A stretch of DNA of 46,401 nt, from positions 1 through 46,401 of the forward strand of contig CAJTRE010000022.1 in NCBI GenBank assembly GCA_910578495.1, read 5' to 3'. Source of the DNA: an uncultured Dorea sp. GTDB taxonomy: Bacteria; Bacillota; Clostridia; Lachnospirales; Lachnospiraceae. The notes under the pieces were generated by a model. The model had not been told where the DNA came from and made no database searches. It worked only from the letters and a program-made list of their open reading frames with translations. This document shows positions 8,673-17,078 of this stretch, piece after piece; the stretch's first letter is position 1, and every line of letters begins with the position of its first letter. A program made the translations under genes and the position numbers.

Positions 8673-8681
8673 ATTATAGCA
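8673..8681 (-). promoter_or_regulatory. Extended -10 promoter of the gdpP operon
   Basis: On the minus strand TGCTATAAT is an ideal extended -10 element about 50 nt before the gdpP ATG. No strong -35 box is seen at 17 nt, which is tolerated with an extended -10. Confidence 0.55.
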
Positions 8682-8708
8682 CTTATCATTCAAAAATAAA
8701 AGACAAAA

Positions 8709-8734
8709 AAATACGAGGCGCATTCGCGCCTCGT
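8709..8734 (-). terminator. Intrinsic terminator of the sugar operon (after galE)
   Basis: ACGAGGCGC (8713-8721) and GCGCCTCGT (8726-8734) form a perfect 9-bp stem with an ATTC loop, followed on the minus strand by a long T-run. It closes the operon that begins at 15130. Confidence 0.9.
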
Positions 8735-8743
8735 GTGTTATAC

Positions 8744-9763
8744 CTATACATTATATCCGTTTGGATTCTGCGACTGCCATCTCCATGTGTCCTCACACAT
8801 TTCCTCAAGACCACGCTCTGCTTTCCAGCCCAATACCTTAAGCGCTTTCTCCGGAGCAGCGTAGCACATTGCAATATCGCCCTCGCGCCTTGGTTTAATC
8901 TCGTAAGGAAGTTCTTTACCGCAAGCCTTGGAGAATGCTTTCACCATATCAAGTACAGAGTACCCAACGCCGGTTCCAAGATTGATCACATCCAGCCCTG
9001 GATTTGTAAAGATATAATTGATTGCCTTTACATGCCCGATTGCAAGATCTACTACATGGATGTAATCACGAACTCCCGTTCCGTCCGGTGTATCATAATC
9101 ATCTCCGAACACACCAAGTTTCTCAAGCTTTCCTACTGCCACCTGAGAGATATAAGGCATCAGATTGTTGGGGATTCCCTTTGGATCCTCGCCGATACGT
9201 CCGCTCTTATGGGCTCCTACCGGATTGAAATATCGAAGCAGGATAACGTTCCATTCCGGTTTTGCTTTCTGCACATCTGTCATAATCTGCTCCATCATGG
9301 ATTTCGTCCATCCGTATGGATTAGTGCATTCACCCTTCGGACAAGCTTCGGTAATCGGAACCTCTTCCGGACTTCCATAAACAGTAGCGGAAGAACTAAA
9401 CACAATATTCTTCACGCCCACCTTATCCATAACGCCCATAAGGGAAAGTGTTCCCGTAATATTATTATGATAATACTCTAATGGTTTCTGCACAGATTCA
9501 CCAACCGCTTTCAAGGCCGCACAGTGAATAACTGCATCCACCTTCTCCGCCTCAAACACTTCTGTAAGTTTCTCAGCATCCAGAATATCTCCTTCGTAAA
9601 AAGCAATACTTTTACCAGTAAGCTCTTCTACTCTCTTTATAGACTCTTTGGAAGAATTACTAAGGTTATCGTACACTGCCACTTCATAGCCTTCGTTCAA
9701 AAGCTCAAGCGCAGTATGACTTCCGATATACCCAGCTCCTCCTGTAATCAATACTTTTGCCAT
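8744..9763 (-). CDS. galE: UDP-glucose 4-epimerase
   Basis: A 339-residue short-chain-dehydrogenase-fold epimerase that interconverts UDP-glucose and UDP-galactose (and in many bacteria the N-acetylated forms), using bound NAD. Visible motifs are the Rossmann signature TGGAGYIGSH at the N-terminus, SSSATVYG with the catalytic Ser, and YGWTKSMMEQ with the catalytic Tyr/Lys. An upstream in-frame ATG would add seven residues, but the ATG at 9763 is preceded by CAGGAGGCG. As last gene of the operon it corresponds to LnpD of the Bifidobacterium lacto-N-biose pathway, recycling UDP-sugars for the uridylyltransferase upstream. Confidence 0.95.
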   Translation of the reverse strand: MAKVLITGGAGYIGSHTALELLNEGYEVAVYDNLSNSSKESIKRVEELTGKSIAFYEGDILDAEKLTEVFEAEKVDAVIHCAALKAVGESVQKPLEYYHNNITGTLSLMGVMDKVGVKNIVFSSSATVYGSPEEVPITEACPKGECTNPYGWTKSMMEQIMTDVQKAKPEWNVILLRYFNPVGAHKSGRIGEDPKGIPNNLMPYISQVAVGKLEKLGVFGDDYDTPDGTGVRDYIHVVDLAIGHVKAINYIFTNPGLDVINLGTGVGYSVLDMVKAFSKACGKELPYEIKPRREGDIAMCYAAPEKALKVLGWKAERGLEEMCEDTWRWQSQNPNGYNV

Positions 9764-9816
9764 ACTATTCGCCTCCTGATTCATATGTCACCATGTTCCT
9801 ATTACAGTATAATACT

Positions 9817-10926
9817 TTATGAATATTTTGCAACAATCTGCTGCATAGTATGCCATTTTTCTTCCATATCTTTAACCAATTTAAACTGTGTCCGGCATCT
9901 GTCCAGATTCTGTTTCTCCCGATGGATCTTAAAATACGTATCGCCCTGCAGATAATCTGTAAGGAATCTCATTCCGCACTCAAAGGTCATTGTCTTGGCT
10001 CCCATCGGCATCAGCGAAATCTCTTTCTCTGTCAGTTTACCTGCACATCCCTCGATAAAGCCTTTGGCATACAAGTCAAAAAGTTCCATACTGCACGTCA
10101 CTTTGGAAAGATCTATCTCATCCTCTGCCGCTGTGCTCGCGCCAAATCTGATAGAATCACCAAAATCATTCATGGCAAGCCCAGGCATTACCGTATCCAA
10201 ATCAATAACACAGATGCCTTTACCGCTTACATTGTCAATCATAATATTGTTAAGCTTCGTATCGTTATGTGTAACACGCAACGGTAATTCGCCCTTTTCA
10301 AGCAAATCGCAGAAATAATTCGCAACATCCTCTCTGTCAAGGACGAATTGAATCTCTTTCTCCACTTCTTTCGCTCTGCCCATTACATCGTCTTCTACAA
10401 CCTGTTTAAATACAGCGAACCTCGCTTTTGTGTTGTGAAAATCTTTAATAGTCTCATGTAATGTCTCTGCCGGATAGTCCGCCAAAAGTCTTTGAAAATT
10501 GCCGAATGCAACGGCACTCTGATAGAAATCATCCGGCTTCTCTACCTGATCGTAACTGGTAGAATCCGTAATAAACTTATAAGCTCTCCAGTAATCCCCG
10601 ACAGAGTCCAGATAATATGGCTTTCCATCCTTTGACGGGATTACATTCAGAGTTTCTCTCTCCGTATCTCCTCCATTTTCCTTGATCTTCTTCCTAAGAT
10701 AAGATGTAACGCCAAGAATATTTTCCATCAGTTTTACCGGCTCTGTAAAAATATCCTTATTCATGCGCTGGAGAATCACTTTGATCTGCCCCATTCCTGA
10801 AATATCAAACACTAGAAGAAACGTATCGTTTATATGGCCGCTTCCGTAAGAATCATCGCTTAAAAGCGTTCCTACAAAAGGAAAATTACTAATCGCTTCT
10901 GCTTTCTGTTCTTTCGTCACACGCAT
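9817..10926 (-). CDS. N-acetylhexosamine 1-kinase-like phosphotransferase (NahK/LnpB type)
   Basis: A 369-residue kinase of the APH/choline-kinase fold. The catalytic loop HNDTKLNNIMID (His-x-Asp...Asn) and the metal-binding CVIDLDTV are clear. Its start region (YGSGHINDTFLL) and overall length match NahK/LnpB, which phosphorylates GlcNAc or GalNAc at C1 with ATP. That assignment rests mainly on context: it lies between a UGP-like uridylyltransferase and galE, exactly the lnpB-lnpC-lnpD set. The ATG at 10926 follows GGGAGGA, and the stop of the upstream gene lies 2 nt away, so translation is coupled. Substrate specificity is inferred. Confidence 0.8.
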   Translation of the reverse strand: MRVTKEQKAEAISNFPFVGTLLSDDSYGSGHINDTFLLVFDISGMGQIKVILQRMNKDIFTEPVKLMENILGVTSYLRKKIKENGGDTERETLNVIPSKDGKPYYLDSVGDYWRAYKFITDSTSYDQVEKPDDFYQSAVAFGNFQRLLADYPAETLHETIKDFHNTKARFAVFKQVVEDDVMGRAKEVEKEIQFVLDREDVANYFCDLLEKGELPLRVTHNDTKLNNIMIDNVSGKGICVIDLDTVMPGLAMNDFGDSIRFGASTAAEDEIDLSKVTCSMELFDLYAKGFIEGCAGKLTEKEISLMPMGAKTMTFECGMRFLTDYLQGDTYFKIHREKQNLDRCRTQFKLVKDMEEKWHTMQQIVAKYS

Positions 10927-10928
10927 AC

Positions 10929-11852
10929 TTATTCCTCCCACAAATGCTCCGGATACAATCCCTCTTGTTTCATCTTTTTAATCGCCGCCATAACGACCGG
11001 CTTATCCTCTTTATATGTTACGCCGTACCATTTATCCGATGACTCTAAGACTGCCGCCGCTGCTTTTCCCGTCTCCAGAAGACCACTCACAACAGTAGGC
11101 AGAAAATATTCACATTTCATCGGATTTTCTTTCAATCCTTTGTCAAGAAATGCCGGGAATCCATCTCTGATCTCACACAAAATACTCTTTGTAAATCCCC
11201 ACATATTCATAGACACAACCGTTTTTTCCGGAAGAGACGTCCATGTTACACCGTCGTCCTCTGTAAATGCTATCCCTTCATCATGTTTCTCGATTCTCGT
11301 TCTCTCTACAATAGACGCAAGCTCACCGTTCTCATTTGTAGTACAGATACCACGAGCAACATGGCCATTATCTGTAACTGTATTTCCCAGATAGTATCCC
11401 ACCATCGCATAACGGTATTTATCATCATCCGGATGCGTTTCAAGATAATCATAGATTAACTTAAACGCCTCCACTCCGTAATAATCATCCGCATTGATCA
11501 CTGCAAATGGTCCGTCTACCTGTTCGAGGCAGCTAAGTACGGCGTGGGCTGTCCCCCAAGGCTTCGTTCTTCCATCGGGAACCTCGTATCCTTCCGGAAT
11601 ATTAGAAAGCTCCTGAAACGCATAGGACACATCCATATATTTCGCCATACGGTCTCCGACCGCTGTTTTAAAATCTTCTTCATTTTCTTTCTTGATAATG
11701 AAAATTACTTTTTCAAATCCCGCTCTTTTTGCGTCATACATGGAAAAATCCATCATAATATGTCCGTATTCATCTACCGGATCAATCTGCTTTAATCCGC
11801 CGTAACGGCTTCCCATTCCTGCCGCCATAATCACTAATACTGGTTTATTCAT
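10929..11852 (-). CDS. UGP-like uridylyltransferase (LnpC type, paralogue 2)
   Basis: A 307-residue nucleotidyltransferase with IMAAGMGSRYGGLKQ at the N-terminus, WGTAHAVL near residue 95 and VINADDYYG near 115. In the lnp pathway such a protein moves UMP onto Gal-1-P or GlcNAc/GalNAc-1-P. The next gene is the NahK-like kinase and the one after is galE, which supports a role in activating the kinase's product. An upstream in-frame start would add 17 residues; the ATG at 11852 is preceded by TTGGAGGTA and matches the family's usual start. Paralogous to the gene at 857-1774. Confidence 0.82.
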   Translation of the reverse strand: MNKPVLVIMAAGMGSRYGGLKQIDPVDEYGHIMMDFSMYDAKRAGFEKVIFIIKKENEEDFKTAVGDRMAKYMDVSYAFQELSNIPEGYEVPDGRTKPWGTAHAVLSCLEQVDGPFAVINADDYYGVEAFKLIYDYLETHPDDDKYRYAMVGYYLGNTVTDNGHVARGICTTNENGELASIVERTRIEKHDEGIAFTEDDGVTWTSLPEKTVVSMNMWGFTKSILCEIRDGFPAFLDKGLKENPMKCEYFLPTVVSGLLETGKAAAAVLESSDKWYGVTYKEDKPVVMAAIKKMKQEGLYPEHLWEE

Positions 11853-11920
11853 AATTCTACCTCCAAGTTCTCTGCCTCGTTCCGCACCAATGCAAACGGA
11901 CACTTTGCTGTAACAATCAA

Positions 11921-12799
11921 TTAACCCTTGATACCGCCTGTAACACCGCCGATAATCTTCTCGGACAAGAAGATATAAAGGATGAATGTTGGCAGGAATA
12001 CAATAACAACCGCCGCAAACATACCTGCCCAGTTACCTGTATACTGCATAGACTGAAGCATTCCATAAAGTCCTACAGCTACCGGACGAAGCTCATCGCT
12101 GTTTGCGAAAATGAGTGACAGGAAGTACTCATTCCAAATATTGATAAAGTTAAAAATTGTTACCGTAATGATTCCTGACTGTGCCATCGGAAACATAATC
12201 TTCCAAAATGTCTTTGTCGGAGGGCATCCGTCGATCGCAGCCGCCTCCTCATAAGTACGAGACAGGTTTGCAAAGAACGTTAACAGGAAAATTGTTGTAT
12301 ACGGTATGTTAATACCAATGTACAGGAAAATTAACGTTACCTTACTTGCGAACAAATTATTTAAAATACCCATGTTTGCAACCAAACAGAACAAAGGAAG
12401 CACAACCATCGTTATTGGAACACCCATTGCCGATACGAAACCGGTCTGAATAATCTTATTTCCAAGGAACGTATATCTCGCAAGCACATACGCTGCCGGC
12501 GCACAAATCAGAATCAAAAGCGCACAGGATACCAGCGAATATACCAGAGAGTTCATAAAGAACGTCGCAACACCACCGGAACCCCAGGCCGCCACATAAT
12601 TTTCAAAATGCAGTCCTGTTGGAAACTTCAGAACATTTCCTGCGAAAATGTCTTTTGTGGTCGACAGACTCGCCGCAATGATCCAGCCAAGAAGAACCAG
12701 CGTAAATACTACCCATGCGATAATGATTATATATCCAGGAGCAAGGCGCGCTTCTTTTTTCCAGTTGATTTTATCTTTTACATTTTTTTCTTTAGCCAT
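11921..12799 (-). CDS. ABC sugar importer permease (MalG-like)
   Basis: A 292-residue integral membrane permease with about six membrane segments. The cytoplasmic EAA loop reads EEAAAIDGCPPTKTFWKIMFPMA, the signature of carbohydrate-uptake-1 type inner membrane subunits. The C-terminal position within the permease pair and the lack of a fused domain point to the MalG/UgpE role. It starts 15 nt after the partner permease, with GGAGGAG before the ATG. No ATPase is encoded in this operon, so a shared MsmK-like ATPase elsewhere would be expected. Confidence 0.92.
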   Translation of the reverse strand: MAKEKNVKDKINWKKEARLAPGYIIIIAWVVFTLVLLGWIIAASLSTTKDIFAGNVLKFPTGLHFENYVAAWGSGGVATFFMNSLVYSLVSCALLILICAPAAYVLARYTFLGNKIIQTGFVSAMGVPITMVVLPLFCLVANMGILNNLFASKVTLIFLYIGINIPYTTIFLLTFFANLSRTYEEAAAIDGCPPTKTFWKIMFPMAQSGIITVTIFNFINIWNEYFLSLIFANSDELRPVAVGLYGMLQSMQYTGNWAGMFAAVVIVFLPTFILYIFLSEKIIGGVTGGIKG

Positions 12800-12814
12800 G
12801 ACTACTCCTCCTTC

Positions 12815-13720
12815 CTAGAATTCCAAATCATCATCTTTCAAGAATATATTACAGATTGTAAATACTAATACAACGCACAGACACAGAATAATACCGATTG
12901 CAGCGCCATATCCCGCATTACGCTCAGTCACCGCATTACCGGCTCCGAAAATCTGCATATACATATACTGTACCGGTACAATCGTTGCATTATTTGCCGT
13001 AACGGAAGAGAACAGCTGTGACCATACGAAGAATGCTGCAGAGCTGACCGTCCACATCGTAACATTAGTCTTAAACACACCTTTCAGAAGCGGCAGCGTC
13101 ATATATCTGAACTGCTGAATCTTATTCGCGCCGTCAATCGTTGCGGCCTCATAGAAGTCCGGACTGATTCTCTCAATTCCACTCATCCAGATCAGCATAT
13201 GATAACCAATCATACCAAAGCAATATGCTACCAATAACGCCTTAAATGAGTTCTCCGGCGCAAGCCATAAAGTCTCCGCAAGTTTATCCGCTCCGATCAT
13301 TTTAAAGAAACTGGTCACAAGACCATAATCCGGAGCAAATACATACTGGCGCCACATTGTTGCAAGAGCAACCGCACTTACGATATTCGGCAAGTAAATA
13401 ATTGCACGGAAAACTTTCTTTCCTCGGATACCGCTTGTCAGAATAACGCCAAAAAGCAAAGACATCAGCATTACGATAATGCCACCGTAAAGCCAGATTT
13501 TAACAATATTTTTCATCGCTGCTATAAAGATTGGTGTCCCAAACAATTTCTGATAGTTTGCAATTCCAACAAATTCCCAGAGATCAAAGGAATCTGTTAC
13601 AGAACCAATCTTAAAGAAACTCATAAAAACAGTTCTTACAATCGGATAAAGGAATACTGCAAGGAATATAAGAACTGCAGGCGTTAGGAATGCAATGATC
13701 ATTCCTCTGTTTTTCTTCAT
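12815..13720 (-). CDS. ABC sugar importer permease (MalF-like)
   Basis: A 301-residue permease with six predicted membrane segments, starting KNRGMIIAFLTPAVLIFLAVFLYP, typical of MalF/UgpA-type subunits. The EAA loop is YEAATIDGANKIQQFRYMTLP. It pairs with the downstream permease. The ATG follows GGGGGAAAC. It is separated from the binding-protein gene by an attenuator-like hairpin (13770-13809), which should lower permease expression relative to the binding protein. Confidence 0.92.
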   Translation of the reverse strand: MKKNRGMIIAFLTPAVLIFLAVFLYPIVRTVFMSFFKIGSVTDSFDLWEFVGIANYQKLFGTPIFIAAMKNIVKIWLYGGIIVMLMSLLFGVILTSGIRGKKVFRAIIYLPNIVSAVALATMWRQYVFAPDYGLVTSFFKMIGADKLAETLWLAPENSFKALLVAYCFGMIGYHMLIWMSGIERISPDFYEAATIDGANKIQQFRYMTLPLLKGVFKTNVTMWTVSSAAFFVWSQLFSSVTANNATIVPVQYMYMQIFGAGNAVTERNAGYGAAIGIILCLCVVLVFTICNIFLKDDDLEF

Positions 13721-13761
13721 TACTGTTTCCCCCTTTTCTTACTTTGTCTTTTATTAAGCAT

Positions 13762-13809
13762 AAATGAAAAAATATGGTGGCAGCGCTCTACGCTTATGCC
13801 ACCATATTT
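13762..13809 (-). terminator. Intercistronic attenuator hairpin between binding protein and permeases
   Basis: A perfect 13-bp stem: AAATATGGTGGCA (13770-13782) with TGCCACCATATTT (13797-13809), loop of 14 nt, followed on the minus strand by a T-run. The position, right after the binding-protein gene, fits partial termination or 3'-end protection that raises binding-protein level over permeases. Confidence 0.8.
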
Positions 13810-13843
13810 ATTATCTATTCGTTCTCTTTTTAGAAACTACAAC

Positions 13844-15130
13844 CTACTCACCGATTGCTGCTGCACATGTCTTAACGAAATCTTCTGCTGTCATTGTGCC
13901 GCCCATCAGTTTCATTGTGCTCTCTTTGAGAGGTGTTGCTAAATCGCCATTGTTCTCTGCGCCCACTGCCCAATCATAGAATGTTGCCGTAGCATCGAAC
14001 TCGCCTTTAACTTCTGCCAACTCTGTCGGCCATGCATCTGCATTTGCTTTGTCTGTTGGGATACAGAGAGCTTCCTCTGTCATCTTCTTATCAAACTCGC
14101 CTGTTGTGATGTATGTAATAAGCTCGAAAGCTTCTTTGGACATCTTAGAGTCTTTATTGATAGCAAATACCTGGTTAGCGATGTTGTTAGCTGTTGCATC
14201 GTCTGTTCCGCCTTCTACTGCCGGATAGTTGAAGTATCCCCACTCAAGGTCTTCTGCAACCATAGCCTTAACCTCGTTTGGTAACCAAGAACCACAAATA
14301 ACCATTGCTGCTTCTCCTGGAGCGAACTCTTTGTTCTGTCCGTCCGGATATACATTACCTGCTACTTTTTTAGAGAAGTATCCTTTTTTAGCAAAGTCTT
14401 CAAAATCTTTTGCTGCTTTAAGAACTCTTTCATCATCCCAGTTTACTGCTTCTGCATCTTTAGCTGCCGGATCGTTAACAAGAGCTTTTACTCCGTCCTG
14501 TCCAAGGTAACGTCCTAAGTGATATCCAATGAAAGAGGTATCATAAGCGTCATCACTTGTAATTGGTGTAATTCCTGCTTTTACTAATTTATCGCAAGCT
14601 GCATCAAGCTCTGCCCATGTCTTAGGAGCTGCGGCGATACCTGCTTTAGCAAATAATGTCTTGTTATAGAAGAATCCGAAGATTGATGGCTGATAAGGAA
14701 TTGTCTTTAATGTTCCGCCGCCTGCGTTACGTGCAATCTGGAATAAAATCTCATTTCCATGCTCTGCTTCGTAATCTTTTGCAATTTCTTCAAGATCCAT
14801 TAAGTAAGAACCCCATGTACCATTTACACGGTTAACGTCCTCGTCAAACAAGTCGATCTGCTGTTTTGCCTGTAATGCCGGCTCAAGACCTTCACGCTGT
14901 CCGTTACGTCCTTTAAACTGTACATCAACATTAACCCCTGTGTCTTTTGTGTACTTCTCAACAGCTTCTTTGATAACTTTAGCCTGTGGTTCTTCCTCTG
15001 ACCACATTGCCCAGTAAACAAGTTTGTCTCCTCCCTTACTGTCACTGCCACTGTCTTTTCCACCGCATCCAACTGCAAGACCTGCTACCATAGCTGTTGC
15101 AAGAAGAATGCTTAAAATTTTCTTTTTCAT
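13844..15130 (-). CDS. ABC sugar-binding lipoprotein (family 1 extracellular solute-binding)
   Basis: A 428-residue lipoprotein. The signal peptide ends in the lipobox AVGC near residue 22, followed by a Gly/Ser/Lys linker. The mature protein starts KLVYWAMWSEEEPQ and continues like family 1 carbohydrate-binding proteins (MsmE/GL-BP type), with GEAAMVICGSWLPNEV in the second lobe. Anchored outside the membrane, it would capture the sugar and pass it to the two permeases. The ATG has an ideal AAGGAGGTA site. By context the ligand could be lacto-N-biose, galacto-N-biose or another amino-sugar glycan; sequence alone does not say. Confidence 0.92.
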   Translation of the reverse strand: MKKKILSILLATAMVAGLAVGCGGKDSGSDSKGGDKLVYWAMWSEEEPQAKVIKEAVEKYTKDTGVNVDVQFKGRNGQREGLEPALQAKQQIDLFDEDVNRVNGTWGSYLMDLEEIAKDYEAEHGNEILFQIARNAGGGTLKTIPYQPSIFGFFYNKTLFAKAGIAAAPKTWAELDAACDKLVKAGITPITSDDAYDTSFIGYHLGRYLGQDGVKALVNDPAAKDAEAVNWDDERVLKAAKDFEDFAKKGYFSKKVAGNVYPDGQNKEFAPGEAAMVICGSWLPNEVKAMVAEDLEWGYFNYPAVEGGTDDATANNIANQVFAINKDSKMSKEAFELITYITTGEFDKKMTEEALCIPTDKANADAWPTELAEVKGEFDATATFYDWAVGAENNGDLATPLKESTMKLMGGTMTAEDFVKTCAAAIGE

Positions 15131-15152
15131 AGTGCTTTACCTCCTTAATTTT

Positions 15153-15212
15153 ACAACATTATGTTGTCCATGGCTTTATTGTATTACAATAATGCACAAA
15201 AATCTTTGTCAT
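15153..15212 (-). promoter_or_regulatory. Promoter and palindromic operator candidates of the sugar operon
   Basis: Two palindromes lie between the operon and the divergent AraC gene: ACAACATTATGTTGT (15153-15167) and TTATTGTATTACAATAA (15176-15192). A promoter can be drawn on the minus strand as ATGACA (15207-15212), 18 nt, TGTAAT (15183-15188), which places the second palindrome over the -10 box and the first in the leader. These are likely sites for the adjacent regulator or a LacI/CcpA-type repressor; the assignment is inference. Confidence 0.45.
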
Positions 15213-15322
15213 ATCAGTCTTATAATTTGTACTATCTGCATTTTCATTTTGATTTTGTATCAATAATACGATATAATATTAGTAATGTTAAACAAAAAAT
15301 ACCGAACGGGAGATATACATAT

Positions 15323-16240
15323 ATGGCATATAACGGAATTGAATTAAAAAACGTGCTTTCCATCCAAAAAATATACAGCATTCACTACTTTGAATATATG
15401 AGCGACTTTTCTTTCGCCGGAGAAACCCACGACTTCTGGGAATTTATATGTGTAGACAAAGGAGAAGTCGGCGTGACTGCCGGAACTGATTTTAAAATTC
15501 TAAAAAAAGGCGAGATTGTATTTCATCGTCCGAATGAGTTTCACAACGTGCGTGCAGTCAGCGGAATTGCCCCCAATCTAATTGTCATGTCTTTTGACTG
15601 CAACGACAATGCCATGTCCTTTTTGGCAAAAAAAATTTTAAAAATTGACGAAACAGAACACAATCTTCTGGCAGATATTATTATAGAAGCACGACGATGC
15701 TTTAACTGCCGTTTGGACGATCCCTATCTCCAGAATATGCCGCTTAAAACCTCCGCTTCCTTCGGCTCCCAGCAGTTGCTCCGCCTGTTTCTGGAGACTA
15801 TGCTTATTCATCTGATACGCAGATACCAAAGCCCAATTACTCTCCAAAAACACATGCTGAAACAGGAAACTTTCAAATCCATTAAAAACAAGGGCGATAT
15901 AGAAGTGTTTCGGCGTGTCTGTGATTACCTGGAAAATAATATCAGCAAACGGCTTACCATTGAACAAATCTGCCGGGAAAACCTGGTCGGACGTTCACAG
16001 CTCCAAAAAATTTTTAAAGAACAGTGCAACCTTGGAATTATTGAATATTTTTCTATCCTGAAAATTAACGCTTCCAAGGAAATGATACGTTCACGTCATA
16101 TGAATTTCACCCAGATTGCAGAACACTTAGGCTACGCCTCTATCCACTATTTTTCCAGACAATTTAAAAAGATTACCGGAATGACGCCTTCAGAATACGC
16201 CTCTTCCATCAAGGCAATGGCGGATGGCCAATTCAAATAA
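15323..16240 (+). CDS. AraC-family transcriptional regulator
   Basis: A 305-residue regulator. The N-terminal half has a cupin-like sugar-sensing domain (THDFWEFICVDKGEVGV, then FHRPNEFHNV); the C-terminal ~100 residues contain the two helix-turn-helices of AraC proteins, ending LGYASIHYFSRQFKKITGMTPSEY. The frame is open 54 codons further upstream, but the ATG at 15323 has GGGAG upstream and starts the conserved region, so I use it. It is divergent from the sugar-uptake operon and most likely activates it in response to the transported sugar. Confidence 0.92.
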   Translation: MAYNGIELKNVLSIQKIYSIHYFEYMSDFSFAGETHDFWEFICVDKGEVGVTAGTDFKILKKGEIVFHRPNEFHNVRAVSGIAPNLIVMSFDCNDNAMSFLAKKILKIDETEHNLLADIIIEARRCFNCRLDDPYLQNMPLKTSASFGSQQLLRLFLETMLIHLIRRYQSPITLQKHMLKQETFKSIKNKGDIEVFRRVCDYLENNISKRLTIEQICRENLVGRSQLQKIFKEQCNLGIIEYFSILKINASKEMIRSRHMNFTQIAEHLGYASIHYFSRQFKKITGMTPSEYASSIKAMADGQFK

Positions 16241-16257
16241 CATCTTCCATAATCCAA

Positions 16258-16293
16258 AAAGGTGTAACCTCCGTCCTTGGGGATTACACCTTT
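16258..16293. terminator. Bidirectional terminator between araC-type gene and nagB
   Basis: AAAGGTGTAA (16258-16267) and TTACACCTTT (16284-16293) form a 10-bp stem between convergent genes, with A-rich/T-rich flanks. Confidence 0.8.
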
Positions 16294-16313
16294 ATCTTTA
16301 AGTAGTAACTATA

Positions 16314-17045
16314 TTACTGTGGAATTTTAGAAAGCGCCGCCTCGTCTGCTACCAGAATTACGTCCGGATGAAGCTGCAGAACCGAAGCCGGGACATTCGG
16401 GGTAATCGGACCAAAGAATGCTTTTGCAACCGTCTCTGCTTTATCCTCTCCACTCACAACTATTAGAATTTTCTTTGCCTGCATAATTGTACCAATGCCC
16501 ATTGTATATGCCTGTTTAGGAACATCGTCCGCCGATGCAAAAAATCTCTTATTCGCCTCAATCGTACTCTCCTGCAGATCTACACAATGTGTTCCTTTTG
16601 CAAAGTCCTCTGCCGGCTCATTGAAGCCGATGTGTCCGTTATGTCCAAGTCCAAGAAGCTGAAGATCCTGTCCGCCCAAAGAAGCAATAAGTTCCTCATA
16701 TTTTTCACACTCCTTAGCCGCATCTTCTTTTGTACCATCCGGAAGATATGTATTCTCCGGCTTTACATTAACATGATCAAAAAGATGATCGTGCATGAAG
16801 TAGTAATAACTCTGGTCGTTCTCTCTTGGCAGACTTTTATATTCATCCAGATTCACCGTTCTCACAGCAGAAAAATCAAGATCACCGCTCTCATATTTTG
16901 CCACCAAATTCTCGTATGTTCCAATTGGAGTAGAGCCTGTAGCAAGTCCTAATACACAGTCAGGTTTCAATACTACCTGAGATGCGATAATATTCGCCGC
17001 AATTCTGCTCATATCCTTGTAATCTGTTGCTTTGTAAATTCTCAT
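16314..17045 (-). CDS. nagB: Glucosamine-6-phosphate deaminase
   Basis: A 243-residue isomerase/deaminase that converts glucosamine 6-phosphate to fructose 6-phosphate and ammonia. Motifs are LGLATGSTPIGTY (phosphate binding), TVNLDEY (catalytic Asp), and LGLGHNGHIGFNEP (catalytic His/Glu region). Length is typical for the short Firmicute form. It follows the CBM9-like gene by about 33 nt and has AAGGAGGAT before its ATG. Next to the amino-sugar operon, it would send the N-acetylhexosamine part of imported sugars into glycolysis; no nagA is seen in the window. Confidence 0.95.
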   Translation of the reverse strand: MRIYKATDYKDMSRIAANIIASQVVLKPDCVLGLATGSTPIGTYENLVAKYESGDLDFSAVRTVNLDEYKSLPRENDQSYYYFMHDHLFDHVNVKPENTYLPDGTKEDAAKECEKYEELIASLGGQDLQLLGLGHNGHIGFNEPAEDFAKGTHCVDLQESTIEANKRFFASADDVPKQAYTMGIGTIMQAKKILIVVSGEDKAETVAKAFFGPITPNVPASVLQLHPDVILVADEAALSKIPQ

Positions 17046-17078
17046 GTCATATCCTCCTTGATATACTTGAATTATAGT

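Noticed and set aside
8381..9481. Plus-strand 366-aa open frame across gdpP/galE
   Set aside because: It is the antisense shadow of two well-supported minus-strand genes; its translation lacks domain-like composition and has no ribosome site.
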